Shown: positions 18,539 to 27,446, numbered from the stretch's first letter. The stretch: 64,000 nucleotides of DNA from Geobacillus thermoleovorans (GCF_001610955.1 NZ_CP014335.1:1343001-1407000), one strand, 5' to 3'. Notes: a model not told the origin generated them from the sequence alone. Numbers and translations: made by a program.

Positions 18539-18665
18539 GAACAATCAATGTTTTCTATTATTTAACAAAGTGTATAATGAAAAGCTGGTGATTTACTATG
18601 TAGAATATTCTTAAAGTTCAGCCTAATTGTGAAACCAGATAAAATGAAGAAGGAGTGATTGGAGC

Positions 18666-19556
18666 ATGGCTGATCAAGTGACCATTGGTTTGATCCAAGC
18701 TTCTCATAATGTGCATGGGGACGAGCCGGTCGAGGTTCATAAGGAAAAGGCGATTGAAAAGCACGTCAAGCTTGTCAAGGAGGCAAAAGATCGGGGAGCA
18801 CAAATCATCTGTTTGCAAGAGATTTTCTATGGCCCGTATTTCTGCGCCGAGCAAAATACAAAATGGTATGAGGCGGCGGAAGAAATTCCAAATGGTCCGA
18901 CGACCAAAATGTTTCAGGAAATAGCAAAACAGCTGGGGGTAGTGATCGTTCTACCGATTTATGAAAGGGAAGGAATTGCTACTTACTATAATACGGCAGC
19001 TGTCATTGATGCCGATGGAACCTACTTAGGAAAGTATCGCAAACAGCATATTCCGCATGTCGGGGTAGGAAACGAGGGCTGTGGATTTTGGGAAAAATTT
19101 TATTTTAAGCCTGGAAATTTAGGCTATCCGGTATTTGATACCGCATTTGCCAAGATCGGCGTTTATATTTGTTATGACCGTCATTTCCCAGAGGGAGCGC
19201 GAATTTTAGGACTAAAAGGCGCTGAAATTGTGTTCAATCCATCCGCTACGGTAGCAGGTCTCTCCGAATATTTATGGAAACTGGAACAACCGGCTCATGC
19301 CGTTGCCAATGGCTATTACGTGGCTGCCATCAATCGGGTTGGATATGAAGCACCGTGGAACATGGGAGAGTTTTACGGGCAGTCTTACTTGGTTGATCCT
19401 AGAGGGAACTTTGTGGCCATGGGCAGCCGTGATCAAGATGAAGTGGTGATTGGCGTTATGAATAAGAAGATGATTCGGGAAGTGCGCGATATTTGGCAAT
19501 TTTACCGTGATCGTCGTCCGGAAACCTATAGTGAAATGACGGCTTTACTTCCATAG
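18666..19556 (+). CDS. beta-ureidopropionase (N-carbamoyl-beta-alanine amidohydrolase)
   Basis: A 296-residue nitrilase-superfamily amidase. The Glu-Lys-Cys triad is visible: E in L-Q-E-I-F-Y-G-P-Y-F (about 49), K in K-Y-R-K-Q-H-I-P-H (about 121), and C in V-Y-I-C-Y-D-R-H-F-P-E-G (about 169). The sequence is of the beta-ureidopropionase/N-carbamoylputrescine amidase branch. As first gene of an operon with dihydropyrimidine dehydrogenase and dihydropyrimidinase, it should hydrolyse N-carbamoyl-beta-alanine (or its 2-methyl homologue) to beta-alanine, CO2 and ammonia. The start follows GAAGGAGTGATTGG. Confidence 0.9.
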   Translation: MADQVTIGLIQASHNVHGDEPVEVHKEKAIEKHVKLVKEAKDRGAQIICLQEIFYGPYFCAEQNTKWYEAAEEIPNGPTTKMFQEIAKQLGVVIVLPIYEREGIATYYNTAAVIDADGTYLGKYRKQHIPHVGVGNEGCGFWEKFYFKPGNLGYPVFDTAFAKIGVYICYDRHFPEGARILGLKGAEIVFNPSATVAGLSEYLWKLEQPAHAVANGYYVAAINRVGYEAPWNMGEFYGQSYLVDPRGNFVAMGSRDQDEVVIGVMNKKMIREVRDIWQFYRDRRPETYSEMTALLP

Positions 19557-19582
19557 AAAGCAGCGAGAAAGGGGAGGAGGGA

Positions 19583-20980
19583 ATGACTCTATTCCCTTTC
19601 TTTAAAAATGACGCGTGGAGGGGGATGGAGATGGAGCAATCACGTTTGGAAAAGAACTTTGAAGAAGTAGAGCCTGGCTTGACAGATCGAGAAGCAATGG
19701 AAGAAGCGAATCGATGTTTGTACTGTTATGACGCTCCTTGTATTCGAGCTTGTCCGACAGGGATTGATATCCCCGCTTTTATCAAAAAAATTGCTTCTGG
19801 GAATGTAAAAGGGTCAGCGAAAACCATTATGTTGTCAAACCCGGTTGGCGCCAGTTGTGCAAGAGTGTGTCCGACAGAGGAATTATGTGAAGGGGCTTGT
19901 GTTTTAAATCATTCTACAAAACCCATTATGATTGGAAAATTGCAGCGATATGCGACCGATTGGGCGATCCGAAATAAAGAAGTATTATTCCAAGCGGGAC
20001 GAAAAAATGGAAAAACAGTGGCGGTTGTCGGCGGCGGCCCTGCTGGATTATCATCGGCCAGAGAACTAGCTCGTCTTGGGTATGAAGTGACCATTTTTGA
20101 AGCGGAGAACCAAGCAGGCGGGCTAAACACGTATGGCATTGTTTCTTTCCGCCTCCCTCAAAATATCTCGTTGTGGGAAGTCAATCAAATCAAAAGCTTA
20201 GGCGTGCAAATCCGCACGAATACAAGGGTTGGTAAGGATATTGAAGTAAACGAGCTCCTAGAAAATTATGATGCTGTTGTTTTAGCTGTTGGCATGGGGA
20301 AAGTGCCAAAGTTAGGAATCCCGGGAGAAGATTTGGACGGAGTATATGATGCCATTGAGTTGATTAAAGAGACGAAAACAAAACCGTTGACTGATCGGCT
20401 GGTGGGGAAAAGGGTAGTTGTGATAGGTGCGGGAAATACCGCGATTGATGCAGCTACCTGTTCGGTGCGTCTAGGAGCGGAAAATGTAAAAATTTTATAT
20501 CGCCGGACGAAAGAAGAAATGACAGCTTATGAATTTGAGTATGAGTTTGCCAAACAGGATGGTGTCGAATTTCGCTGGCTAACAGCACCCAAAAGGATTA
20601 TTGGCGACAGTAAGGGCAAGGTTACTCATGTTGAATGCGTTCGGATGGAATTGGGAGAACCAGACGCTGATGGCCGCCGCCGCCCTCTTCCGGTTGAGGG
20701 ATCGGAATTTATTATGCCGGTTGATGTTGTCATTAAAGCCATTGGGCAAGAGCGCCATATCGAATTGATTGAAGCTTTTGGATTAGAGCATGATCATGGC
20801 GTAGTCAAGGTGAATCCTGAAACTTATCAAACGTCGAATCCGAAGGTGTTTGCTTGTGGGGATGTGATTTTTGAAAGAGGAAAAGGCGAAGCGATGGTGG
20901 TGGTGGCAGCGCAGCAAGGGAAGGAAGCAGCTTACGGGATTCATCGATATTTGACAAAGGCAGTAAGCGAAACGGCCTAA
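19583..20980 (+). CDS. preT: dihydropyrimidine dehydrogenase, NAD(P)H/FAD Fe-S subunit (PreT/PydX)
   Basis: A flavoprotein of up to 465 residues related to the glutamate synthase small subunit. The N-terminal domain holds two 4Fe-4S sites (C-L-Y-C-Y-D-A-P-C-I-R-A-C-P and C-A-R-V-C-P-T-E-E-L-C-E-G-A-C). It is followed by an FAD Rossmann motif (V-V-G-G-G-P-A-G-L-S-S-A, about 150) and an NAD(P) motif (V-V-I-G-A-G-N-T-A-I-D, about 285). With PreA it forms the bacterial dihydropyrimidine dehydrogenase that reduces uracil or thymine. The ATG at 19583 has GGGGAGG; internal ATGs at 19625 and 19631 also follow GGAGGGGG and give an N-terminus closer to the family length, so the start is uncertain. The next gene begins 20 bases downstream. 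Confidence 0.9.
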   Translation: MTLFPFFKNDAWRGMEMEQSRLEKNFEEVEPGLTDREAMEEANRCLYCYDAPCIRACPTGIDIPAFIKKIASGNVKGSAKTIMLSNPVGASCARVCPTEELCEGACVLNHSTKPIMIGKLQRYATDWAIRNKEVLFQAGRKNGKTVAVVGGGPAGLSSARELARLGYEVTIFEAENQAGGLNTYGIVSFRLPQNISLWEVNQIKSLGVQIRTNTRVGKDIEVNELLENYDAVVLAVGMGKVPKLGIPGEDLDGVYDAIELIKETKTKPLTDRLVGKRVVVIGAGNTAIDAATCSVRLGAENVKILYRRTKEEMTAYEFEYEFAKQDGVEFRWLTAPKRIIGDSKGKVTHVECVRMELGEPDADGRRRPLPVEGSEFIMPVDVVIKAIGQERHIELIEAFGLEHDHGVVKVNPETYQTSNPKVFACGDVIFERGKGEAMVVVAAQQGKEAAYGIHRYLTKAVSETA

Positions 20981-20999
20981 ATGAGAGGAGGGAACGGCA

Positions 21000-22289
21000 A
21001 TGGCTGATTTAAGCATTAACTTAGCGGGAATCAAGTCCCCCAATCCATTTTGGCTCGCTTCCGCCCCTCCCACCAATTCGGGGTATCAAGTGCAAAGGGC
21101 ATTTGAGGCGGGTTGGGGAGGAGCGGTATGGAAAACATTAGGGGAACCTATTTTGAATGTATCGTCCCGATTTGCGGCAATCAGTTTTAACGGACAGCGA
21201 GTCATGGGCTTTAACAATATTGAATTAATCACGGATCGTCCTCTTGAGGAAAATTTAAAGGAAATTTATGAGACGAAAAAACGTTTTCCTGACCGGGCTG
21301 TCGTTGCTTCTTTGATGGTCGAGCCCAAGCGCGAAAAATGGCATGAGATTGTGAAGCGAGTAGAAGATGTGGGCGTGGATGGGTTGGAACTCAATTTTGG
21401 CTGTCCGCATGGAATGGCGGAACGGGGGATGGGATCGGCATCAGGTCAAGTGCCAGAATTGGTCGAACGACAAACATATTGGGTCAAAGAGGTGGCACGC
21501 ACCCCTGTCATTGTTAAATTAACTCCTAATATTACCGATATTACGGCGACCGCTGAAGCGGCTGCCCAAGGCGGGGCAGATGCCATCAGTTTGATCAACA
21601 CAATCAATAGTCTCATGGGGGTGGACTTAGATACGTGGAATACGATTCCACATGTAGCAGGAAAGGGGGCGCACGGGGGATACTGCGGTCCAGCAGTAAA
21701 ACCCATTGCTTTAAATATGGTGGCCGAATGCGCGCGACACCCGCGTATCCGCATTCCGATTTCGGGAATTGGCGGGATCTCCAATTGGAGAGATGCCGTT
21801 GAGTTTATGTTAATGGGAGCGACAGGAGTTCAAGTGTGCACGGCGGTTATGCACCATGGGTTTCGGATTATCGAGGATATGATTGAAGGGTTGAATCACT
21901 ATCTTGATGAAAAAGGAATTGCTTCCGTAATGGATATTGTAGGGAAATCAGTGTCAAAGTATTCTGATTGGGGAGATTTGGACCTCAATTATAAGGTTGT
22001 GGCGCGAATTCATCGTGAGCGCTGTATTCAGTGCAATAAGTGCTACATTTCTTGTGAAGATGCTTCCCATCAATGCATTGAGCGTCTCGTAGACGAAAAC
22101 GGAAAAGAATATTTAAAAGTGCGCGAAGAAGATTGTGTAGGATGCAATTTATGTTCCATCGTCTGTCCGGTTGACGGAGCGATTGAGATGGTCGAAGTGC
22201 CAAGCGAACATCCCCCGATGACATGGAATGAACGGCAAGTGGCCCTTGGCCGGCTAAGCGGTTGCAGTGTGGATATCAAATCATTATAA
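21000..22289 (+). CDS. preA: dihydropyrimidine dehydrogenase, FMN catalytic subunit (PreA/PydA)
   Basis: A 429-residue protein. An FMN-binding dihydroorotate-dehydrogenase-like barrel (residues 1-320: N-P-F-W-L-A-S-A-P-P-T-N-S-G, N-F-G-C-P-H-G-M-A-E-R-G-M-G, P-I-S-G-I-G-G-I) is followed by a ferredoxin domain with two 4Fe-4S sites (C-I-Q-C-N-K-C-Y-I-S-C and C-V-G-C-N-L-C-S-I-V-C-P). It reduces uracil and thymine to the 5,6-dihydro forms using electrons from PreT. The position that is the general-acid Cys in mammalian enzyme (G-L-A-C-G-Q) appears here as Ser (G-S-A-S-G-Q, about residue 145). The ribosome site is GAGAGGAGG. Confidence 0.92.
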   Translation: MADLSINLAGIKSPNPFWLASAPPTNSGYQVQRAFEAGWGGAVWKTLGEPILNVSSRFAAISFNGQRVMGFNNIELITDRPLEENLKEIYETKKRFPDRAVVASLMVEPKREKWHEIVKRVEDVGVDGLELNFGCPHGMAERGMGSASGQVPELVERQTYWVKEVARTPVIVKLTPNITDITATAEAAAQGGADAISLINTINSLMGVDLDTWNTIPHVAGKGAHGGYCGPAVKPIALNMVAECARHPRIRIPISGIGGISNWRDAVEFMLMGATGVQVCTAVMHHGFRIIEDMIEGLNHYLDEKGIASVMDIVGKSVSKYSDWGDLDLNYKVVARIHRERCIQCNKCYISCEDASHQCIERLVDENGKEYLKVREEDCVGCNLCSIVCPVDGAIEMVEVPSEHPPMTWNERQVALGRLSGCSVDIKSL

Positions 22290-22307
22290 ATGAAGGAGGG
22301 TATCATG

Positions 22308-23723
22308 ATGACAAAATTGATAAAAAATGGAACAATTGTCACCGCTACAGATATATATGAAGCCGATCTCCTCATTCAAGATGGGAAAATTGCAGTAATC
22401 GGGAGAAATTTAGATGAGAGCGGAGCGGAAGTGATTGATGCCACAGGTTGTTATGTGTTTCCAGGAGGCATTGATCCGCACACCCATTTAGATATGCCGT
22501 TTGGCGGCACTGTGACAAAAGACGACTTTGAGTCGGGGACGATTGCCGCCGCATTTGGCGGGACGACGACCATTATTGATTTTTGCTTAACGAATAAAGG
22601 TGAGCCCCTGAAAAAAGCGATTGAAACTTGGCATAACAAAGCGACGGGGAAAGCGGTGATCGATTACGGGTTCCATTTGATGATCAGTGAAATAACGGAC
22701 GATGTGCTTGAAGAGCTTCCAAAAGTGATCGAAGAAGAAGGAATTACCTCCTTTAAAGTATTTATGGCGTATAAAGATGTGTTTCAAGCTGATGATGGAA
22801 CCTTGTATCGGACGCTAGTCGCGGCAAAAGAACTCGGAGCGCTTGTCATGGTGCATGCCGAGAATGGAGACGTGATTGACTATTTAACGAAAAAAGCCTT
22901 GGAGGACGGGCATACTGATCCGATTTATCATGCATTAACGAGACCTCCAGAGCTAGAAGGAGAAGCGACGGGGCGCGCCTGTCAATTGACAGAACTCGCT
23001 GGTTCGCAATTGTACGTCGTTCATGTATCGTGTGCTCAAGCGGTAGAGAAAATTGCTGAAGCGCGCAATAAGGGGTTGAATGTATGGGGCGAAACTTGTC
23101 CCCAGTATCTGGTGCTCGATCAGTCCTATTTAGAAAAGCCGAATTTTGAAGGTGCTAAATATGTATGGTCACCGCCGCTTCGTGAGAAATGGCATCAAGA
23201 AGTGCTATGGAATGCCTTGAAAAACGGCCAGCTGCAAACGCTCGGATCTGACCAATGCTCATTTGATTTTAAAGGCCAAAAAGAATTAGGAAGGGGAGAT
23301 TTTACCAAAATCCCAAATGGTGGTCCTATTATTGAGGATCGGGTGAGTATTCTTTTCAGTGAAGGAGTGAAAAAAGGGAGAATTACCCTCAACCAGTTTG
23401 TTGATATTGTATCAACAAGAATCGCCAAATTGTTTGGTCTATTCCCGAAGAAAGGAACCATTGCCGTCGGTGCGGATGCGGATTTAGTCATTTTTGATCC
23501 AACGGTTGAACGGGTGATTTCAGCCGAAACACACCATATGGCTGTGGATTATAATCCGTTTGAAGGGATGAAAGTAACAGGGGAACCTGTGTCGGTTTTA
23601 TGTAGAGGAGAATTTGTGGTACGTGATAAACAATTTGTCGGGAAACCGGGGTACGGCCAATATGTTAAACGCGCGAAATATGGGGCGCTAATGGCCGACC
23701 AAGATGTGGTGAAAATGTCCTAA
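22308..23723 (+). CDS. hydA: dihydropyrimidinase / D-hydantoinase
   Basis: A 471-residue cyclic amidase of the amidohydrolase superfamily with a binuclear metal centre. It hydrolyses 5,6-dihydrouracil or dihydrothymine to N-carbamoyl-beta-amino acids, and D-hydantoins as a side activity. Metal ligands are visible: H-T-H in G-G-I-D-P-H-T-H-L-D (about 58-60), the carboxylated Lys in S-F-K-V-F-M-A-Y-K (about 150), His in V-H-A-E-N-G (about 183) and V-V-H-V-S (about 239), and Asp in G-S-D-Q-C (about 315). The sequence closely matches my memory of the G. stearothermophilus D-hydantoinase. AAGGAGGG precedes tandem ATGs at 22305 and 22308; the second gives the known M-T-K-L-I-K-N. Confidence 0.96.
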   Translation: MTKLIKNGTIVTATDIYEADLLIQDGKIAVIGRNLDESGAEVIDATGCYVFPGGIDPHTHLDMPFGGTVTKDDFESGTIAAAFGGTTTIIDFCLTNKGEPLKKAIETWHNKATGKAVIDYGFHLMISEITDDVLEELPKVIEEEGITSFKVFMAYKDVFQADDGTLYRTLVAAKELGALVMVHAENGDVIDYLTKKALEDGHTDPIYHALTRPPELEGEATGRACQLTELAGSQLYVVHVSCAQAVEKIAEARNKGLNVWGETCPQYLVLDQSYLEKPNFEGAKYVWSPPLREKWHQEVLWNALKNGQLQTLGSDQCSFDFKGQKELGRGDFTKIPNGGPIIEDRVSILFSEGVKKGRITLNQFVDIVSTRIAKLFGLFPKKGTIAVGADADLVIFDPTVERVISAETHHMAVDYNPFEGMKVTGEPVSVLCRGEFVVRDKQFVGKPGYGQYVKRAKYGALMADQDVVKMS

Positions 23724-23802
23724 CGTAAATAAATCATTGAACACCAACAAGCTGTGCCTGGCGGTAAGGATGCGGGTCACGACGAGAAGCGGGGGGTGTG
23801 TG

Positions 23803-24033
23803 ATGACTTACCATCAGTTTCTACGTGAGCGAGAAAAGATCGATTACTTAATTGAACAAGGATACTATATGAAAAGCGTAAAAGAAAATTTAAGCGGATC
23901 GTTTGTTGAATTTGAGAAAGAAGACTCTTTGTCAGAAACAAGAGATATCCAAACACTGCATATTACAAACGCTGATGCACGCAAATATTTTTCGTCATTA
24001 TTAATCCGCCAGCTCAGAAAACACCACGAATAG
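23803..24033 (+). CDS. small hypothetical protein, 76 residues
   Basis: Not recognised. A charged 76-residue protein (M-T-Y-H-Q-F-L-R-E-R-E-K-I-D-Y-L-I-E-Q-G-Y ... S-S-L-L-I-R-Q-L-R-K-H-H-E) with no signal or membrane segment. It follows hydA by 79 bases and ends just before a hairpin, so it is probably the last gene of the pyrimidine operon. GGGGGG precedes the ATG at 23803. Its acidic-aromatic middle (S-G-S-F-V-E-F-E-K-E-D) gives no functional clue. Confidence 0.6.
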   Translation: MTYHQFLREREKIDYLIEQGYYMKSVKENLSGSFVEFEKEDSLSETRDIQTLHITNADARKYFSSLLIRQLRKHHE

Positions 24034-24062
24034 AGAGAAGAGCGATGCACATCGCGATAAGC

Positions 24063-24124
24063 GCCGGAACGAGTTCCTCTATATATCCTCAATCATTATA
24101 GAGGCAGGGCCGGCTCTTTGATTT
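24063..24124 (+). terminator. compound hairpin ending the pyrimidine operon
   Basis: An outer GCCGG...CCGGC encloses a perfect inner CCTCTATA...TATAGAGG, followed by TCTTTGATTTT. It is the most likely terminator between the catabolic operon and the regulator gene. The rest of the 306-base gap (24034-24339) shows no gene. Confidence 0.6.
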
Positions 24125-24339
24125 TCATGAAACAGAGCGCGAATCGCCTAAATGAATGTCACATCTCATAACATAAAACGAGATCGATGATGTTGCTTTC
24201 TGTATAATGAAACGTAGAAGGCCATATATAGCCAAGCCGTTACATAAAAATTTGTGATAGAAGCAGGAGCGACCGTTTACGCTGCCTAATATTAAAATGG
24301 CATTGCCATGATTGGTGTAAGGGGAGTGAAACAAAGTGT

Positions 24340-25968
24340 ATGAAGACTCCTACATTAACGGTTTCTGATATTCTAAAGCGGAAACATTTTGAACATGTTG
24401 AAGTGGTTGCAGGGCATAATGGGCTCAACCGCACTGTAAAATGGGTTCATGTTGTCGAGGTTGCGAAAATCCATCATCTGTTAAACGGAAAAGAGCTGAT
24501 TTTATCTACTGGGGTAGGATGGAAGGAAAATAAGGAACTGTTTCGATCGTTTGTAGAACAGCTTATCAACTGTGACGCTTCGGGATTATGTATTGAAATC
24601 GGTATGCATACTCCTTCTGTTCCGCAAGAAGTAATCGATTTAGCGAATGCGCATCACTTTCCGATCATTCTCTTTCTCAAAGAAGTGCCTTTCGTTGAGA
24701 TCACCCAAGACATCCACACTTATTTAATTAACCAACACTATGAAATCATCTCCGGACTAGAATCATATTCACAGCAATTAAACAAAAAATTACTTTCAAT
24801 GGACCATTATAGTGAAATTTTAAAACTATTGCACCACTATTCGGGACATCAAGTGGTTTTTAAAATAAACGGCAGAGAGGTGGAGATATTTCCTAAATAT
24901 AGCAAAACATTTAAGGAAGAACAGTTGATAGTTGACGACAACGCAGCTTCCAAGAAAAGAGTGGCCACCCAACCGATCCAATTTCTCGGGAATGAATATG
25001 CCGAGCTATCCATTGTGTCAACCGGAAAGGAAATCAGCGAATTTGATCTGCTGATTTTGGATCGTACGGCAACTGCGCTGGCACAGCATCTGCTTCGTGA
25101 TTTGTATGTCGATGAAAAAAAGAGAGTAGAAGAAAATGAGTGGTTGAAAAGCTGGCTAGAGGGAGAGCATCCCATTGAAAATGTGTTTAGTTATTTGGCT
25201 GAGTATGGGGCAGAGCCAAATCCAAAAGGAGGGACAGTGCTTGTTGTCCGTTTTAAATCTTCAATGAAGCAATGCTCGAATTTAGACATGATTTATTTTA
25301 AAATGCTATGCCGGACGATTTTTGAACAACAAGGTTTTTCGACATTTCCTGTCGATTTTCACAGCAGCATCGTATTTATTATGATCAATAACAGGGAAAT
25401 GAAAACATGGAAAAGTCGAATGAAAATAGGACTGAATTCTTTGCTTGAATCGGATTATATTCAAAAGAAGAAATTACCTCAATTTGTTGTCGGGGTCGGA
25501 AAATTTATCGAAAATGTTTCTCATATGGACAAAAGTTATCGGACGGCTTTAGAGACGATCAAAATTCAACATCATCTTGGCGGCAGAGCCAATAGCTGTT
25601 TTTATGAGGATTTGCATATCTATCGAATTATTTCCCTTATTCATAAATACAATGATTTGTATGAAGTTGTCATGGAATACTTAGAGCCTGTTCTTCAATA
25701 CGATGAAAAATATAATGGAAACTTGTTGGAAACGTTAAAGGTATATTTGGCGTGTAACGGTTCAAAAAAAGAAACCGCACAAACACTATTTGTCGTTAGG
25801 CAAACGCTGTATCATCGAATCCAAAAACTAGAGTCGCTTTTAGGAGAGGATTTTATGAATCCGGAAAAACGGCTCGCTATTGAGTTTATGATCAAGGCAT
25901 ATGAATATTTACAATCGCAAAGTATGGAAAACAAATATGTGCAGCATGATCGGTTGCGAAGATTGTAA
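24340..25968 (+). CDS. PucR/CdaR-family transcriptional regulator
   Basis: A 542-residue regulator. The N-terminal PucR (purine-catabolism-type) domain (residues about 5-125: L-T-V-S-D-I-L, V-V-A-G-H-N-G-L-N-R-T-V-K-W-V-H-V-V-E) is followed by a GGDEF-like middle region. A C-terminal PucR-type helix-turn-helix (about 475-530: L-L-E-T-L-K-V-Y-L-A-C-N-G-S-K-K-E-T-A-Q-T-L-F-V-V... H-R-I-Q-K-L-E) completes it. B. subtilis PucR controls purine/allantoin use. Here the position between pyrimidine-degradation genes suggests control of this locus, probably through the repeated motif in the 18.3-18.7 kb region. The start has a distant AAGGGGAG, so expression may be low. Confidence 0.87.
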   Translation: MKTPTLTVSDILKRKHFEHVEVVAGHNGLNRTVKWVHVVEVAKIHHLLNGKELILSTGVGWKENKELFRSFVEQLINCDASGLCIEIGMHTPSVPQEVIDLANAHHFPIILFLKEVPFVEITQDIHTYLINQHYEIISGLESYSQQLNKKLLSMDHYSEILKLLHHYSGHQVVFKINGREVEIFPKYSKTFKEEQLIVDDNAASKKRVATQPIQFLGNEYAELSIVSTGKEISEFDLLILDRTATALAQHLLRDLYVDEKKRVEENEWLKSWLEGEHPIENVFSYLAEYGAEPNPKGGTVLVVRFKSSMKQCSNLDMIYFKMLCRTIFEQQGFSTFPVDFHSSIVFIMINNREMKTWKSRMKIGLNSLLESDYIQKKKLPQFVVGVGKFIENVSHMDKSYRTALETIKIQHHLGGRANSCFYEDLHIYRIISLIHKYNDLYEVVMEYLEPVLQYDEKYNGNLLETLKVYLACNGSKKETAQTLFVVRQTLYHRIQKLESLLGEDFMNPEKRLAIEFMIKAYEYLQSQSMENKYVQHDRLRRL

Positions 25969-25980
25969 GTAAGAAGTCTC

Positions 25981-26034
25981 CCCCCTGAGAAGCGAAAAGC
26001 AGAAGATGCCGTAGGCTTCTAGGGGGATTTCTTT
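25981..26034 (+). terminator. rho-independent terminator of the PucR-like gene
   Basis: CCCCCT-g-AGAAGC pairs with GCTTCT-AGGGGG and is followed by ATTTCTTTC, immediately before the IS4-type insertion. Confidence 0.75.
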
Positions 26035-26055
26035 CGTAAAAACATCCATGAGCAA

Positions 26056-27304
26056 CAGGCGTGTTGATTATCCAATAAAATCCAAAGGGTATAGAAAAAA
26101 GAGCACCTTTCCTGTAGAATGTGAGTAGCGACACAAACAAACCCAGGGGGTGCTCTCTATGAACAAGCATACCACACTCCCGAATTTGATGCAAAAACTT
26201 GTTTCGGATGAAGAGATTCAACGGATTGCCGAAGCGGTTGGGTATCGTGATTCGTCTCGAACCTTTCCGTTGCGCGAGTTGATTCACTTCTTCCTGCTGG
26301 CCGCCATGCATCAATGGAAAAGCTTTCGCCACGGAGCCGATGTGGGGCCTCTGTATGGATTGCCGCGATTCCATTATTCCACAGTATCCAAGAAAGCGAA
26401 AGAAGTTCCCTATGACATCATGAAACGCTTGTTGGCGTTGATCATTTCCAAGTGCAACCGCCAAACCCGCCGTTCGCTTCGGTTTCCCAAACCGCTTCGG
26501 GTGGTGGATTCGACGACCGTCACGGTCGGGAAAAACCGCCTGCCATGGGCGCCGTATCACGGCGAACGCGCCGGAGTGAAGCTGCACGTCGCGTATTCGC
26601 CGGAATCCTCGTTGCCGGCAGACGTGGTGGAAACCATCGGACTGCGTCATGATGGCCCGGTGGGAGAACAGTTGACGAACGCTCAACAAGTGCTGGTGGA
26701 AGACCGGGCGTATGTCAAAATCGAACGCCTCGATCGATTTGTGGAGCAGCATCAGCTCTTTGTCATTCGGATGAAGGACAACATCGAACTTCATCAGAAA
26801 AAAAGCTTGAAACGCCTTTCCAGCACATCCTCATCGGTTCAAGCCGACTTCACGTGCCAGTTGGGGACGAAACAATGCCGCTCCACCAAGCGTCACCGGG
26901 TGGTGATCTTTCGAGATGCGAATGGCCGCGACATTCGGGTCGTGACGAACCTCTTCCATGCGTCTGCGGAAACCATTGCCGACATGTACCAACAACGTTG
27001 GACTGTTGAGGTCTTTTTCCGTTGGGTGAAGCAATATCTGAATGTCCCGACCTTGTTTGGCACGACGGAAAATGCGGTATACAACCAACTGTTTGCGGCG
27101 TTCATCGCGTATGTGTTGCTGCGATGGCTGTATGATCAAACCAAAAAACAGACGAACGTCTCTCTTTCCTTCATTTCGTTCGTTCGCCGTTTTTTCTCTG
27201 GGCAGCTTCCTCTCGATTGGAAATCCGGGATGGCCGCTGCTTTGTTTGAGTATGCCCAAATTTATGGAAGGCGTATGTATAATTTTGGATAATCAACACT
27301 CGTG
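26056..27304 (+). mobile_element. IS4-type insertion sequence, 1249 bp
   Basis: Terminal inverted repeats are CAGGCGTGTTGATTATCCAA at the left end and, read from the right end inward, CACGAGTGTTGATTATCCAA (18 of 20 identical). A 9-base target duplication CATGAGCAA flanks it at 26047-26055 and 27305-27313. It holds one intact transposase gene. Without it, the target would read GAGCAATTTTTTGCTC, a small perfect hairpin. The element separates the regulator from the two downstream catabolic genes. Confidence 0.92.
26159..27292 (+). CDS. IS4-family transposase
   Basis: A 377-residue DDE transposase. The first catalytic Asp is in R-V-V-D-S-T-T-V-T (about residue 116), the second in V-E-D-R-A-Y (about 180), and the Glu in the signature Y-Q-Q-R-W-T-V-E-V-F-F-R-W-V-K-Q (about 285), the Y-(2)-R-(3)-E-(6)-K motif of IS4 elements. 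The reading frame is complete. The ATG at 26159 follows AGGGGGTG; an in-frame GTG at 26150 is less likely. The intact gene, matching terminal repeats and clean target duplication imply a recent, possibly active insertion. Confidence 0.92.
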   Translation: MNKHTTLPNLMQKLVSDEEIQRIAEAVGYRDSSRTFPLRELIHFFLLAAMHQWKSFRHGADVGPLYGLPRFHYSTVSKKAKEVPYDIMKRLLALIISKCNRQTRRSLRFPKPLRVVDSTTVTVGKNRLPWAPYHGERAGVKLHVAYSPESSLPADVVETIGLRHDGPVGEQLTNAQQVLVEDRAYVKIERLDRFVEQHQLFVIRMKDNIELHQKKSLKRLSSTSSSVQADFTCQLGTKQCRSTKRHRVVIFRDANGRDIRVVTNLFHASAETIADMYQQRWTVEVFFRWVKQYLNVPTLFGTTENAVYNQLFAAFIAYVLLRWLYDQTKKQTNVSLSFISFVRRFFSGQLPLDWKSGMAAALFEYAQIYGRRMYNFG

Positions 27305-27446
27305 CATGAGCAATTTTTTGCTCTCCACCGACATGAAAATCTCAGTCCAAGGCGCGCACATTTTCAAAATTTGGTCACATTGTGGAATAAATAGGCTAAT
27401 CGCTTTTACGCTTTGTCTAGTGAAGGCAATCAAAAACTGGAGGATA

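Larger units (their letters stand above)
18320..18665. promoter_or_regulatory. shared control region of the pyrimidine-degradation locus
   Basis: This is 346 bases between the divergent permease and beta-ureidopropionase genes. TATAAT occurs on the plus strand at 18573-18578 and on the minus strand at 18399-18404; both are followed by GAAAA. The 13-base motif ACTATGTAAATTT lies at 18383-18395 and, exactly inverted, at 18526-18538, with a shorter copy ACTATGTA at 18595-18602. A second dyad, AAAATGTG (18446-18453) and CACATTTT (18465-18472), lies between. These are candidate operators for the PucR-type regulator encoded at 24340. Confidence 0.55.
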
